Positions 57,536-64,000 of a stretch of 64,000 nt of DNA are shown here, piece after piece. The notes under the pieces are model-generated. The model made no database searches. It saw nothing but the letters and a program-made list of their open reading frames with translations, and was not told the origin of the DNA. Location of the stretch: contig JACIWK010000007.1 of assembly GCA_014360985.1 (NCBI GenBank), positions 1-64,000 on the forward strand, given 5' to 3'. This DNA comes from Candidatus Bipolaricaulota bacterium. GTDB taxonomy: Bacteria > Bipolaricaulota > Bipolaricaulia > Bipolaricaulales > Bipolaricaulaceae. Numbering within the stretch: the stretch's first letter is position 1; each line of letters begins with the position of its first letter. Both the position numbers and the translations under genes were made by a program.

Positions 57536-57640
57536 CTACAGCTTGAGCAGGTTGTGCACCGCACAGTCCAGCCTCCACAGCGCCCGCACCTTCGCCAGGA
57601 CAAGCGTGGGGGCAGGTCTTGCAATCCAACAGGCTGTCCC
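57536..57640 (-). pseudogene. Possible C-terminal remnant of a DDE transposase
   Basis: On the minus strand LAKVRALWRLDCAVHNLLKL ends with TAG at 57536. The HNLLKL ending is typical of some IS1182-like DDE transposases. Only about 30 codons are related, with no terminal repeats seen. This rests on a short motif. Confidence 0.3.
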
Positions 57641-57795
57641 CATGGGGCTACGGCTTGGCACCGGCCATCACCGGAACAGCCCAAGCAGCGGATCAGCTGT
57701 TGAGCTCTTCCTCGAAAGAACACCGCTCTCCTGACGATCCAACGCGCGGGCACGTTTGGCCACGCCATCCGCGCTTCCGATTGCCGTGTGGGATT

Positions 57796-57840
57796 GCAAG
57801 ACCTGACCCTCACGCCACAAGACCTGACCCTCACGCCACT
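57796..57840. repeat. Short tandem repeat
   Basis: Two copies of AGACCTGACCCTCACGCCACA-type units of 21 bases, followed by a partial TCACGCCAC. It lies upstream of nothing recognisable and ends 44 bases before the kinase stop. Confidence 0.7.
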
Positions 57841-57884
57841 CACGCCACGGGTCTTTCAGCGCCCTGGCTTGGGATCGGTCTCCT

Positions 57885-58691
57885 TCAGCGGTGGAGGCCG
57901 GCTGCGACGAGGCTCAGCAGCCTCACTTCCTCGCCGGGGATGCGTTCAGCGAGGCGGGCGCCGGCGACCACGGCTACCCAGGCATCGAGCTGCCCAGGCG
58001 GGGCGGGCGTCTTGGCCAGGTAGCGGCGTAGGTAGGCGCGACGGAAGGAATGCCGGACAAGCTCGACCATCCGGCGGCCCGGCATGTCCTTTGGGAGGAC
58101 CGCCGCACGGAACAGAACGGCCGTCCGCGCGACGTCGGCGAGAGGATTCCCCTGCGCGGCGTCCATCCAGTCGAGGACGATCGGTCCTCGTTCGGTCAGG
58201 AAGACGTTCCCGGGGTGGAAGTCGCCGTGGCACACGGCATCACCCACCGGGAGGCGATCGAGAAGGCCGAGAAGCAGCGCCTGCTGTTCCTCAGCAACCC
58301 CCGGAGCGCGCTCGATCGCGCGGGTCAGGCGGTCGGTGACGCGTGGCAGCGCGGGAATCCGGGCCTTGTGCAACTGAAGATGAAGGTCGGCCAGGAACCG
58401 GGCCGTTTCGCGAACCGCCCACGGCCGGTGTTGAAGCGACTCCATGAGCGGCCGTCCGATGATCTCCTCGTACACGATCCCGAACCGCCCGTCTGCCTGC
58501 GTCACTCCATACACTGCGGGGACGGGGAGGCCGGCGGCGTGGACGGCCTCGGCCTTGGCCGCTTCGTAGCGGGCATCGCCTTCGCCCCAGCCGGGGCGGA
58601 AGAGCTTGAGCACCTGGCCCCCCTCCAGGCGGAAGATCTCCGCAGTGCGACCCTCAGCGAGGCGGGGGCCCATGTGGAAAGGGGCAGGCAT
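57885..58691 (-). CDS. Aminoglycoside phosphotransferase-like kinase (second)
   Basis: A 268-residue protein from ATG 58691. EGGQVLKLFRPGW holds the ATP-binding Lys, the catalytic loop is VCHGDFHPGNVFL and the metal Asp is in IVLDWMDAAQGNPLADVARTA. All canonical kinase residues are present, unlike the copy at 25698. It starts seven bases after a TACAAT box with no Shine-Dalgarno. Substrate unknown. Confidence 0.85.
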   Translation of the reverse strand: MPAPFHMGPRLAEGRTAEIFRLEGGQVLKLFRPGWGEGDARYEAAKAEAVHAAGLPVPAVYGVTQADGRFGIVYEEIIGRPLMESLQHRPWAVRETARFLADLHLQLHKARIPALPRVTDRLTRAIERAPGVAEEQQALLLGLLDRLPVGDAVCHGDFHPGNVFLTERGPIVLDWMDAAQGNPLADVARTAVLFRAAVLPKDMPGRRMVELVRHSFRRAYLRRYLAKTPAPPGQLDAWVAVVAGARLAERIPGEEVRLLSLVAAGLHR

Positions 58692-58698
58692 GGTGACG

Positions 58699-58704
58699 AT
58701 TGTA
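58699..58704 (-). promoter_or_regulatory. -10 element of the second kinase gene
   Basis: TACAAT on the minus strand, seven bases before ATG 58691, between the arsM stop and the kinase. Leaderless start predicted. Confidence 0.5.
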
Positions 58705-58716
58705 CTGGCCGTTGAC

Positions 58717-59493
58717 TTACCTAGTCGTGGGCTTCGTCGCCTCCAGGGTGAGGCTCACGATGGCCGGCGCCCCGTCCCCGTCGGCGGCGCCGGGAAGGGC
58801 GGCGTCGGCAGGAGCTTCCTTCAGGACGCGGATGCCCTCGAACCCCGCGGCGCGGATCGCAGCCAGGTACTCGTCCTTCTGCGCGGCCCCGGCCACGCAC
58901 GCCACGTAGGCCTCAATCGATTCCCGGACTGAAGCCGGCAGATCCCTCACGAGGACGAGGTCGGAGAGGACCATCCTCCCTCCGGCCCGTAGGACGCGGT
59001 ACGCCTCGCAGAACACGCGCGCCTTGTCGGGCGAGAGGTTGATCACGCAGTTCGAGATCACGACGTCCACGGAGCTGTCGGCCACGGGGAGGTTTTCGAT
59101 CTCGCCGAGGCGGAACTCGACGTTCTCGAACTGGTGCGTTCGGGCGCTTTCGCGGGCTCGGTCTACCATCTCCGGGGTCATGTCCACACCGATGACGTAC
59201 CCCTCCTCGCCCACGATCCGCGCCGCCAGGAAACAGTCGATGCCAGCGCCGGCCCCGAGGTCGAGCACCACGTCGCCCTTCTGGAGCCCAGCGTGCGCGA
59301 CGGGGTTCCCACAGCCGAGCCCGAGGTCGGCTCCGGCGGGGATTGTCGCCAGCTCCTCAGCACTGTACCCGAGGGCCTTGCTTCCGGGCAGCTGTGTACT
59401 GCAGCAGCCTGTTTCTGAACAGCACAATGTTCCACCCTGCGCGCGCCGGGCATACCCCTCGCGTACGGCCCTTCTCACCTGATCATGCTCCAT
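58717..59493 (-). CDS. arsM: Arsenite methyltransferase
   Basis: A 258-residue SAM-dependent methyltransferase. The N-terminus has CCSETGCCS, and later Cys residues occur in LGLGCGNPVAHAGL, VISNCVINLSPDKARVF and YVACVAGAAQ, the positions used by ArsM to bind arsenite. SAM motif I is VVLDLGAGAGIDCFLAARIVG. It should methylate As(III). It follows an AbrB-type gene by 15 bases and both share the operator region at 59784-59847. Confidence 0.92.
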   Translation of the reverse strand: MEHDQVRRAVREGYARRAQGGTLCCSETGCCSTQLPGSKALGYSAEELATIPAGADLGLGCGNPVAHAGLQKGDVVLDLGAGAGIDCFLAARIVGEEGYVIGVDMTPEMVDRARESARTHQFENVEFRLGEIENLPVADSSVDVVISNCVINLSPDKARVFCEAYRVLRAGGRMVLSDLVLVRDLPASVRESIEAYVACVAGAAQKDEYLAAIRAAGFEGIRVLKEAPADAALPGAADGDGAPAIVSLTLEATKPTTR

Positions 59494-59508
59494 GGTGTCT
59501 CTCTCCTT

Positions 59509-59775
59509 CTACCCGTGGGGGTCTCCAAGAAGCCCTTCGGCCACCAGCCCCAGCGCCGACCGCACAGCGACGGCCAGGCCCTCGGCCTTCGTCAGAACAA
59601 GACAGCACACGGCTCCGTCCCTCTCGATGACGGTGAGGGCGAGCTTATCTCCGCCGCGGAGTCCGATCCTCTCCCGGATATCCTTCGGGAGGACCATCTG
59701 CCCCCGCTCGTCCACGGTGATCAGCGCCTCCACCTTGCAGCACCCACAGGATACTTTCCGCTTGGCTCTCGGCAT
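59509..59775 (-). CDS. AbrB/MazE/SpoVT-type DNA-binding protein with Cys cluster
   Basis: An 88-residue protein. An N-terminal CGCC motif (VSCGCCKVEALITV) is joined to the swapped-hairpin AbrB fold VDERGQMVLPKDIRERIGLR. Further Cys are in AVCCLVL. Proteins of this type occur beside ArsM or HgcAB genes. It probably represses its own operon and senses arsenic or other thiophilic metal through the Cys residues. Ribosome site GGGGGAGCG before ATG 59775. Confidence 0.88.
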   Translation of the reverse strand: MPRAKRKVSCGCCKVEALITVDERGQMVLPKDIRERIGLRGGDKLALTVIERDGAVCCLVLTKAEGLAVAVRSALGLVAEGLLGDPHG

Positions 59776-59783
59776 CGCTCCCC

Positions 59784-59847
59784 CTGATGAATCAGATTAT
59801 GCTGATCCATCAGAGCCGACACTACAGGGAAGGGGCTCCCCTGTCAA
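59784..59847 (-). promoter_or_regulatory. Promoter and tandem dyad operators of the abrB-arsM operon
   Basis: On the minus strand TTGACA (59847-59842), 17-base spacer, TAGTGT (59824-59819). Just downstream of the expected start are two dyads, CTGATGAATCAG (59784-59795) and CTGATCCATCAG (59802-59813). Each is CTGAT-NN-ATCAG and their centres are 18 bases apart. They are good candidates for binding by the Cys-rich AbrB protein. Confidence 0.78.
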
Positions 59848-59892
59848 GGGGAGGGAGGTGCCCTGCGCAGGGCAGCCGCTTGCGGAAGTCGG

Positions 59893-60366
59893 CTAGGACG
59901 GGAGGTGGCGGCTCAGTCGGTCCACCATCGCGGCGATCTGTTGCTCCCGACTCCGGCGGGACCAGTTGACGACCCCGACTCCGCAGATCGTGGCCCCCTT
60001 AGCTTGGCACGCTCTCGTCATCTGACGGAGCGCGCGGTCCCCGCCCATCCAGGCGAACGGGAAGGACTGGGTCACGAAACAGGCCGCGCGTTTGCCGGCA
60101 AGCGATGGCACCTGGCGAAGATAGGCCTGCATCGCGAGGGCGAGGGCGAACCCGTGCACAGGCGACCCGAACACGATGGCGTCGTAGGCCTCAACGTTGG
60201 GTACCGACTTGAGTCTCACGTCCTTCACCCCGGGGCGGACCTCGCCTTCGGCCTCCAGCCGCTCCAGGGTCACGGTGTGGCCGGCGGTGGCCAGCTTCTC
60301 CCGGAGCTTTTCCGCCACGGAGTGCGTGTGTCCGGTCTGCGAATGGACGACGATCCCAATGTCCAT
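59893..60366 (-). CDS. Flavodoxin-family protein
   Basis: A 157-residue flavodoxin fold. MDIGIVVHSQTGHTHSVAEK is the FMN phosphate loop, and DAIVFGSPVHGFALALAMQAYL and CFVTQSFPFAWMGGDRALRQ complete the site. AAAGGAGGGGCAAC precedes the ATG at 60366. It may carry electrons for one of the redox enzymes nearby. It is just upstream of, but transcribed towards, the arsenic operon promoter. Confidence 0.9.
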   Translation of the reverse strand: MDIGIVVHSQTGHTHSVAEKLREKLATAGHTVTLERLEAEGEVRPGVKDVRLKSVPNVEAYDAIVFGSPVHGFALALAMQAYLRQVPSLAGKRAACFVTQSFPFAWMGGDRALRQMTRACQAKGATICGVGVVNWSRRSREQQIAAMVDRLSRHLPS

Positions 60367-60788
60367 GTTGCCCCTCCTTTGTGGACCCGTTCGATTATGG
60401 GCCTACCTTCGGGACTGGCAACTCCCCCCGACCTCGCCGGCCACCGGCTGGGTTGGGGGTCCGTTCTGGATCACGTCCTGGCGAGGATCGCAGTCCCGCA
60501 GTGGTCTTCCCCTCCTCGCGGGCGAACTGCGCCCCGCGAACCCGTTCCGACGGCGTGGTCTGGGGGCGGTCCAAGACCAACGTTGGGGTGCCGAACTCCC
60601 GTCGCCGATCTGGGCTTGGGTCCGGGTGGGAGAGCGGTGGAGACGACGGGAGCGGTCGATCAGTCCCCCGGCTCCTCCTTTCCTTGTCGCCAAGCTCTCG
60701 TATAGGAGGAGCACCGCCTTCCTTCAACCACCCCTTCACCACCCCCTCGGCCTGGTAACGATCTCCTGGCGCATGTCGGGAAGGTGGT
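60367..60788. other. Gene-free stretch upstream of mazEF
   Basis: About 420 bases. Open frames exist on both strands but none has a ribosome site or familiar sequence. Nothing further was recognised. Confidence 0.5.
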
Positions 60789-60794
60789 TATACT
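60789..60794 (+). promoter_or_regulatory. -10 element of mazEF
   Basis: TATACT, six bases before the ATG at 60801, without a Shine-Dalgarno. A leaderless transcript is expected. Confidence 0.5.
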
Positions 60795-60800
60795 TCCGGT

Positions 60801-61037
60801 ATGAAGACAGCGGTCTCCCTGCCGGATGAGCTGTTTGAGCGCGCGGATCGGTTCGCGCGGCGGGCTGGCAAGTCGCGGAGCGAGCTGTTCCAGGACGCGC
60901 TCCGAGAGTACCTCGCTCGCCGCGCCCCGGAGGACCTCACTGAGGCCGTGAACCGTGCCGTGGCGGCTGCGGGCAAGAGAGGGGAGGAGTTCGTCACTGC
61001 CGCAAGCCAGCGGGTTCTGGAGCGCGTCGAGTGGTGA
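60801..61037 (+). CDS. Ribbon-helix-helix antitoxin (MazE-like)
   Basis: A 78-residue protein. MKTAVSLPDELFERADRFAR followed by GKSRSELFQDALREYL is a classic ribbon-helix-helix DNA-binding domain. The C-terminal tail should wrap the toxin. It overlaps the toxin start by four to seven bases and should repress its own promoter. Confidence 0.9.
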   Translation: MKTAVSLPDELFERADRFARRAGKSRSELFQDALREYLARRAPEDLTEAVNRAVAAAGKRGEEFVTAASQRVLERVEW

Positions 61038-61375
61038 TCTCGCAGGGCGAGGTGTGGTGGGCGAGCCTTCCCGTGCCCACGGGGTCAGCGCCCGGCTTCC
61101 GCCGTCCGGTGGTGGTGGTCCAAGGCGATGCGTTCAACCGGAGCCGGCTGGCCACGGTCGTGTGCGTTCCCCTCACGAGCAACCTCAAGTGGGCCGACGC
61201 GCCGGGGAACGTGCTGCTGAAGGCCGAGACAACCGGCCTCCCCAAGGATTCCGTGGCCCTGGTGGCCGAGGTGATCACCCTCGACAGGTCCGTCCTCATC
61301 GACCGGTGCGGGAAGCTGGCTTCCGAGCAGGTCAAGTTGATCCTCTCCGGCCTCGACATCGTGCTCGGACGGTGA
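61034..61375 (+). CDS. MazF/PemK-type mRNA interferase toxin
   Basis: About 113-114 residues from GTG 61034 or 61031. VISQGEVWWASLPVPTGSAPGFRRPVVVV split over two strands, with RPVVVVQGDAFNRS and ATVVCVPLTSN, fits the MazF/PemK fold that cleaves mRNA. RHH antitoxin plus MazF is a common type II toxin-antitoxin pair. Confidence 0.92.
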   Translation: MISQGEVWWASLPVPTGSAPGFRRPVVVVQGDAFNRSRLATVVCVPLTSNLKWADAPGNVLLKAETTGLPKDSVALVAEVITLDRSVLIDRCGKLASEQVKLILSGLDIVLGR

Positions 61376-61513
61376 AGGACTCCACGGGCATGACCATCGG
61401 GGGATCGGCGGTGTGCGATAGGAGCATCCGCCTCCTTCCCCTGGGAACTAGTGTAATCAGTATCATCTCCGGAGTCTTGACAGGAGACATACGGACCGCT
61501 ACCATTATTTGCG

Positions 61514-61537
61514 CTTCTTGTGCGTACGCACAAGAAG
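61514..61537. repeat. Perfect 24-base palindrome
   Basis: Arm CTTCTTGTGCGT followed immediately by its reverse complement. It lies 139 bases after mazF in low-GC DNA. As RNA it would form a hairpin without a T-run; it might also be a recombination or regulatory site. Confidence 0.7.
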
Positions 61538-61643
61538 GGGGTGGTCCGTCGTAAGGAGAGGAAAGGGTTCTTGCGGGATTTCGGGATCCCGAATGTGTGG
61601 ACGTGGAGACCGAGGTTGACCTAGGTACAAGGAGGCTGGATCC

Positions 61644-61826
61644 ATGAAGCGGGCTCTCGCGTTTGTGTCAGGAGTCAAGTGTTCGAGTGACAACACCGAA
61701 AAACAAGCACGAGTTAATCAGGATGTACTCGTGAAGGCCGCCGAAGACAGGGCTAAGTATGGCGCCCGTCGTATCGTCCTCGACACAGATGACTTGGCAT
61801 GCGGAGATCCTAGGAAGAGAGTCTAG
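61644..61826 (+). CDS. Short hypothetical protein
   Basis: Sixty codons starting MKRALAFVSGVKCSSDN after AAGGAGGCTGGATCC, a good ribosome site. No family was recognised. Its last bases overlap the stop of the GAF-like gene from the other strand. It may be a real small gene or the start of a truncated one. Confidence 0.4.
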   Translation: MKRALAFVSGVKCSSDNTEKQARVNQDVLVKAAEDRAKYGARRIVLDTDDLACGDPRKRV

Positions 61827-62737
61827 TCTTCGGCCCTCCTTCTCTTCTTGGCTGCGTAGATTGCTTGGCACTGAGCGATTCTGTTTGCTGCAATGCAGAC
61901 GCAGAAGATGTCGCTGTCAGTGAACGCATCCCGCTTGCTGCTTTCGACGTTCAGGACTCCGTAGGGCTCCCATTCTCTCTGGCCACTAGCAATGAGGCAG
62001 GGCACAATCAGTAGTGATCTGAAGTTCCTTCGGGATGTTGGCTTCCATAGACCGTGGGCCGCTAGCTCGTATCGGATAGGACCGCCGGGCTGTGAAGGAG
62101 TAGCTAACCGGAACGACCAATTCTGTCTTACGTATGGAAGGTAGATGGTGCGGCCGCTTAGGGCTGCTTCCTTCGCATAAGCCCTATCGCCTGGGTCTGA
62201 GAGAAGAACACAGAAGTTCATATCCACATCGAGATCGTCTGGGTACCAAGCTCCTAGCCGCAGTTCCTGGGCCAGAAGACTGAGGAACGTAAGGGAGACC
62301 GACTTTCGCGGGAACAGAGTGGTAGCGATGCACTTAAGAGCACTAGCCAAGACGCCGTCCGCTCTCCTGTCAAGGGCTTCCCCTGGAAGGGTTTCTGCCT
62401 CAACACGGAACTGATCCACAAGATGGCTGAGATGCCTCAAGCCATACAACTTGCTGAGTTCGAGCTCGTAGAAACGCCGATGTCTAGCCCAGAACAGCGA
62501 AATCAACTGCGGCAAGAGCGCTGCTGCCAAGGTGCCAACTGCTGCCCAGTATAGCAGAGGCGGGATTAATGAGGATAGGGCCATCAACAGCACGGCGCAC
62601 CCGGTCAGTATGGTAAGGAGTAGGTTGGTGTTGAGAGAGAACCAGCGTCTCGTTCGCCAGAACCATGCTATGGCTCGCGCTTTCCACGGAATCATGGGCT
62701 TCTCGCTCTGCAAACGACGTGGGTCAGCAGAAAGCAT
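61823..62737 (-). CDS. Membrane-anchored GAF-like domain protein
   Basis: About 304 residues from ATG 62737, ten bases after TAGAAT. Two adjacent hydrophobic helices (LLLTILTGCAVLLMALSSLI, LLYWAAVGTLAAALLPQLI) follow a basic N-terminus. The C-terminal 180 residues end in LLIVPCLIASG and EPYGVLNVESSKRDAFTDSD, typical of GAF-type sensor domains. No output domain is present. G+C is 50% in a 60-base sample (62101-62160), far below neighbours, pointing to transfer. Role unknown. Confidence 0.65.
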   Translation of the reverse strand: MLSADPRRLQSEKPMIPWKARAIAWFWRTRRWFSLNTNLLLTILTGCAVLLMALSSLIPPLLYWAAVGTLAAALLPQLISLFWARHRRFYELELSKLYGLRHLSHLVDQFRVEAETLPGEALDRRADGVLASALKCIATTLFPRKSVSLTFLSLLAQELRLGAWYPDDLDVDMNFCVLLSDPGDRAYAKEAALSGRTIYLPYVRQNWSFRLATPSQPGGPIRYELAAHGLWKPTSRRNFRSLLIVPCLIASGQREWEPYGVLNVESSKRDAFTDSDIFCVCIAANRIAQCQAIYAAKKRRRAED

Positions 62738-62747
62738 ATTCTTACTA

Positions 62748-62776
62748 ATTCTATGTTTCCTGCCTCGTGGGGGCAA
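62748..62776 (-). promoter_or_regulatory. Promoter of the GAF-like gene
   Basis: On the minus strand TTGCCC (62776-62771), 17-base spacer, TAGAAT (62753-62748), ten bases before the chosen ATG. Longer in-frame starts would begin upstream of the promoter. Confidence 0.7.
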
Positions 62777-62891
62777 GGAGATTTCGGGTCGCAACGCCTG
62801 AAGTCCGCAGCAGGAATCTGTGGCCAACCTCCAACTGCAGGTCTCGGCCGCCTGTCTCCGTCACCACTGAGTTCTCTTGGGATGGTCTTGA

Positions 62892-63749
62892 TCACGCATC
62901 CAGGCTGCCGCGCAGCGCCTCCCACTCCTCCTTGGGGATCGTGTAGGTGTGCTCGCGGCCGGGGAACGCGCCGTCCTTCACGTCCTTGATGTAGGCCTGG
63001 AACGCCCCGAGCATCACGGACGACACGTCGGCGTACTTCTTCACGAACTTTGGGGTGAACGCCTCGAACAGCCCCAAGATGTCGTGCACGATCAGGAGCT
63101 GCCCGTGGCACGCCGGCCCTGAGCCGATGGAGAGAATGGGCACCTTCGCCCGCCCGGTGATCACCTCGGCCACCTTGGCGGGAATGGCCTCCAAGAGGAT
63201 CGAGAACGCGCCGGCTTCCTCCAGGCACTTCGCGTCGTCGATGAGGGCCTTGGCCGTGGCGGCGCTCCGGCCCTGGGACTTGAGCCCGCCGATCGCGCTC
63301 GCCGCCTGCGGCGTGAGGCCGATGTGCCCCATTACGGGAATCCCCGCCTTCACGATCGCCTGCACCCGCTCCGCCATCCGCGCCCCGCCCTCGAGCTTGA
63401 TCGCATCGGCCCCGCCCTCGGAGATGAACCGGCCCGCGTTGCGGATCGCGGTCTCGTTCGAGGGCTGGTAGGACATGTACGGCATGTCGCCCACCACGAA
63501 CGCCCGCTGGGCGGCTCGGCTCACGGCGGCGGTGATCGCGATCATGAAGTCCATCGTCGCCGGAAGTGTCGTCCGGTGGCCGAGCAGGCACATCGCCCCC
63601 GAGTCGCCGACGAGGATCATGTCCATCCCCGCCCGGTCCTCGAGCAGGGCCGTCGGGTAGTCGTAGGCGGTGAGGAACGTGATCTTCTCCCCCCGCTCCA
63701 CCATCGCCAGAAGATCGGGAATCGTTAGCTTGGTCCGTTTCTCGTCCAT
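62892..63749 (-). CDS. panB: 3-methyl-2-oxobutanoate hydroxymethyltransferase
   Basis: First enzyme of pantothenate synthesis, adding a hydroxymethyl group from methylene-tetrahydrofolate to ketoisovalerate; 285 residues. ITFLTAYDYPTALLEDRAG, ILVGDSGAMCLLGHRTTLPA (metal Asp), VVGDMPYMSY, KLEGGARMAERVQAIV and MGHIGLTPQAA are family motifs. The usual MVxLGHxxT is MCLLGHRTT. AAGGAGGAACG precedes ATG 63749. No panC is in the window. Confidence 0.95.
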   Translation of the reverse strand: MDEKRTKLTIPDLLAMVERGEKITFLTAYDYPTALLEDRAGMDMILVGDSGAMCLLGHRTTLPATMDFMIAITAAVSRAAQRAFVVGDMPYMSYQPSNETAIRNAGRFISEGGADAIKLEGGARMAERVQAIVKAGIPVMGHIGLTPQAASAIGGLKSQGRSAATAKALIDDAKCLEEAGAFSILLEAIPAKVAEVITGRAKVPILSIGSGPACHGQLLIVHDILGLFEAFTPKFVKKYADVSSVMLGAFQAYIKDVKDGAFPGREHTYTIPKEEWEALRGSLDA

Positions 63750-63856
63750 CGTTCCTCCTTGGAGCTCATGGTAGCGAGCTGGCGCGGTCGCAGCCAGGAC
63801 GGCTTGGACCTGGCAAACCGGGGGCGTATCCTCACGGTACCGATGAACTCGCCAGG

Positions 63857-64000
63857 ATGCGGCGCGAGGGTCCGACGCTGGGTGGCAACATGAGCTGGCT
63901 CAGCGATCACCTCGGCCTTCCCACGGATGTGGTGACGCGGCTCCTCGCCACAGTGGGCATCTTCGTCGCCCTGTGGATCGCCCGCAGGTTGTGGACGGCT
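63857..64000 (+). CDS. N-terminal fragment of a membrane protein, perhaps MscS-type
   Basis: The frame from ATG 63857 (or ATG 63890) runs off the window. MSWLSDHLGLPTDVVTRLLA then TVGIFVALWIARRLW is one hydrophobic helix after a short soluble start, resembling small-conductance mechanosensitive channels. Too little is visible to be sure. Confidence 0.45.
   Translation, partial: MRREGPTLGGNMSWLSDHLGLPTDVVTRLLATVGIFVALWIARRLWTA

Larger units (their letters stand above)
57403..57884. other. Gene-poor stretch with a repeat and possible transposase remnant
   Basis: About 480 bases between the DUF4190 gene and the kinase gene. It contains the short remnant at 57536-57640 and the tandem repeat at 57796-57840. 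No intact gene is supported; the frames on both strands show no ribosome sites or recognisable families. Confidence 0.55.

Noticed and set aside
57399-57629. A small Cys-containing frame (MDCKTCPHACPGEG) on the minus strand
   Set aside because: No ribosome site, and the same DNA reads as a transposase-like tail in another frame.
60381-60758. Open frames on both strands between the flavodoxin and mazEF genes
   Set aside because: No ribosome site, no recognisable family and low-complexity Pro/Arg composition.
1-64000. CRISPR arrays, complete insertion sequences, prophage genes and rRNA genes
   Set aside because: No regularly spaced repeats, no intact transposase or integrase, no phage structural genes and no rRNA sequence was seen in the window.

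Overview
The window is a 64 kb piece of a GC-rich (about two thirds G+C in housekeeping genes) bacterial chromosome. It looks like a deep-branching, probably anaerobic and possibly thermophilic lineage: a tungsten/molybdenum-type aldehyde:ferredoxin oxidoreductase, a MoaD-like protein, HslV, a TrpB2-type tryptophan synthase, M42 and M29 peptidases, an AsnRS-derived asparagine synthetase, and many flavodoxin-fold proteins. A Bipolaricaulota (Acetothermia/OP1)-like organism would fit, but that is an inference from gene content and not a demonstrated placement.

Layout. 1-957 end of an AOR gene. 1118-5784 is the origin region, read leftwards: dnaA, a candidate oriC with two opposed arrays of DnaA boxes (4206-4455), a DciA-like gene with a zinc ribbon, hslV and thrS. 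5832-6622 holds six tRNA genes (Phe, Asp, Val, Glu, Lys-TTT, Lys-CTT). 6755-19977 is housekeeping: rarA, moaD-like, a sugar-ABC ATPase, an aminotransferase-PAP2-lysS-greA-rnpA operon, pyk, xseAB, a TrxB-like reductase and an acyl-CoA ligase. 20131-27566 is accessory: broken and intact FMN reductases, an ArsR regulator coupled to a 39-residue Cys-rich protein, GNATs, a kinase and a DMT permease. 27608-32304 holds two biosynthetic genes, trpB2 and an asparagine synthetase, each behind its own promoter and a leader of about 180-190 nt. Each leader encodes a short peptide with Trp or Asn codons abutting a hairpin. Decayed copies of other window genes lie nearby.

32831-43259 is a lower-GC catabolic island: XRE-cupin regulator, racemase, peptide-type ABC binding protein and permeases, M20 peptidase, DUF1177, AroM, two M29/NicX-type enzymes and a frameshifted racemase-fold gene. 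It is bracketed by a uvrC 5' fragment (32463-32627) and the intact uvrC (43491). 43491-53453 returns to core functions: uvrC, M42 peptidase, a DUF4097 lipoprotein, znuABC, a methyltransferase, a Na/Pi transporter and a SagB-type nitroreductase. 53556-56350 is a defence-like remnant: a collapsed type IIG restriction-modification gene, a HEPN protein coupled to a zinc-ribbon protein, and a membrane amidohydrolase. 57885-60366 carries a kinase, ArsM, a Cys-rich AbrB protein with tandem dyad operators, and a flavodoxin. 60801-62737 carries MazEF and a low-GC membrane GAF-like protein, followed by panB and the start of a membrane protein.

A recurring feature is a -10 hexamer only 5-12 nt upstream of the start codon with no Shine-Dalgarno sequence, seen at about fourteen genes on both strands, which implies widespread leaderless mRNAs. 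Genes internal to operons use ordinary Shine-Dalgarno sequences or ATGA/GTGA stop-start overlaps. The most interesting candidates are the paired Trp/Asn leader-peptide attenuators, the uvrC-bracketed DUF1177-AroM peptide island, the HEPN/zinc-ribbon pair beside an R-M relic, and an exonuclease VII large subunit with an N-terminal HARP-like domain.
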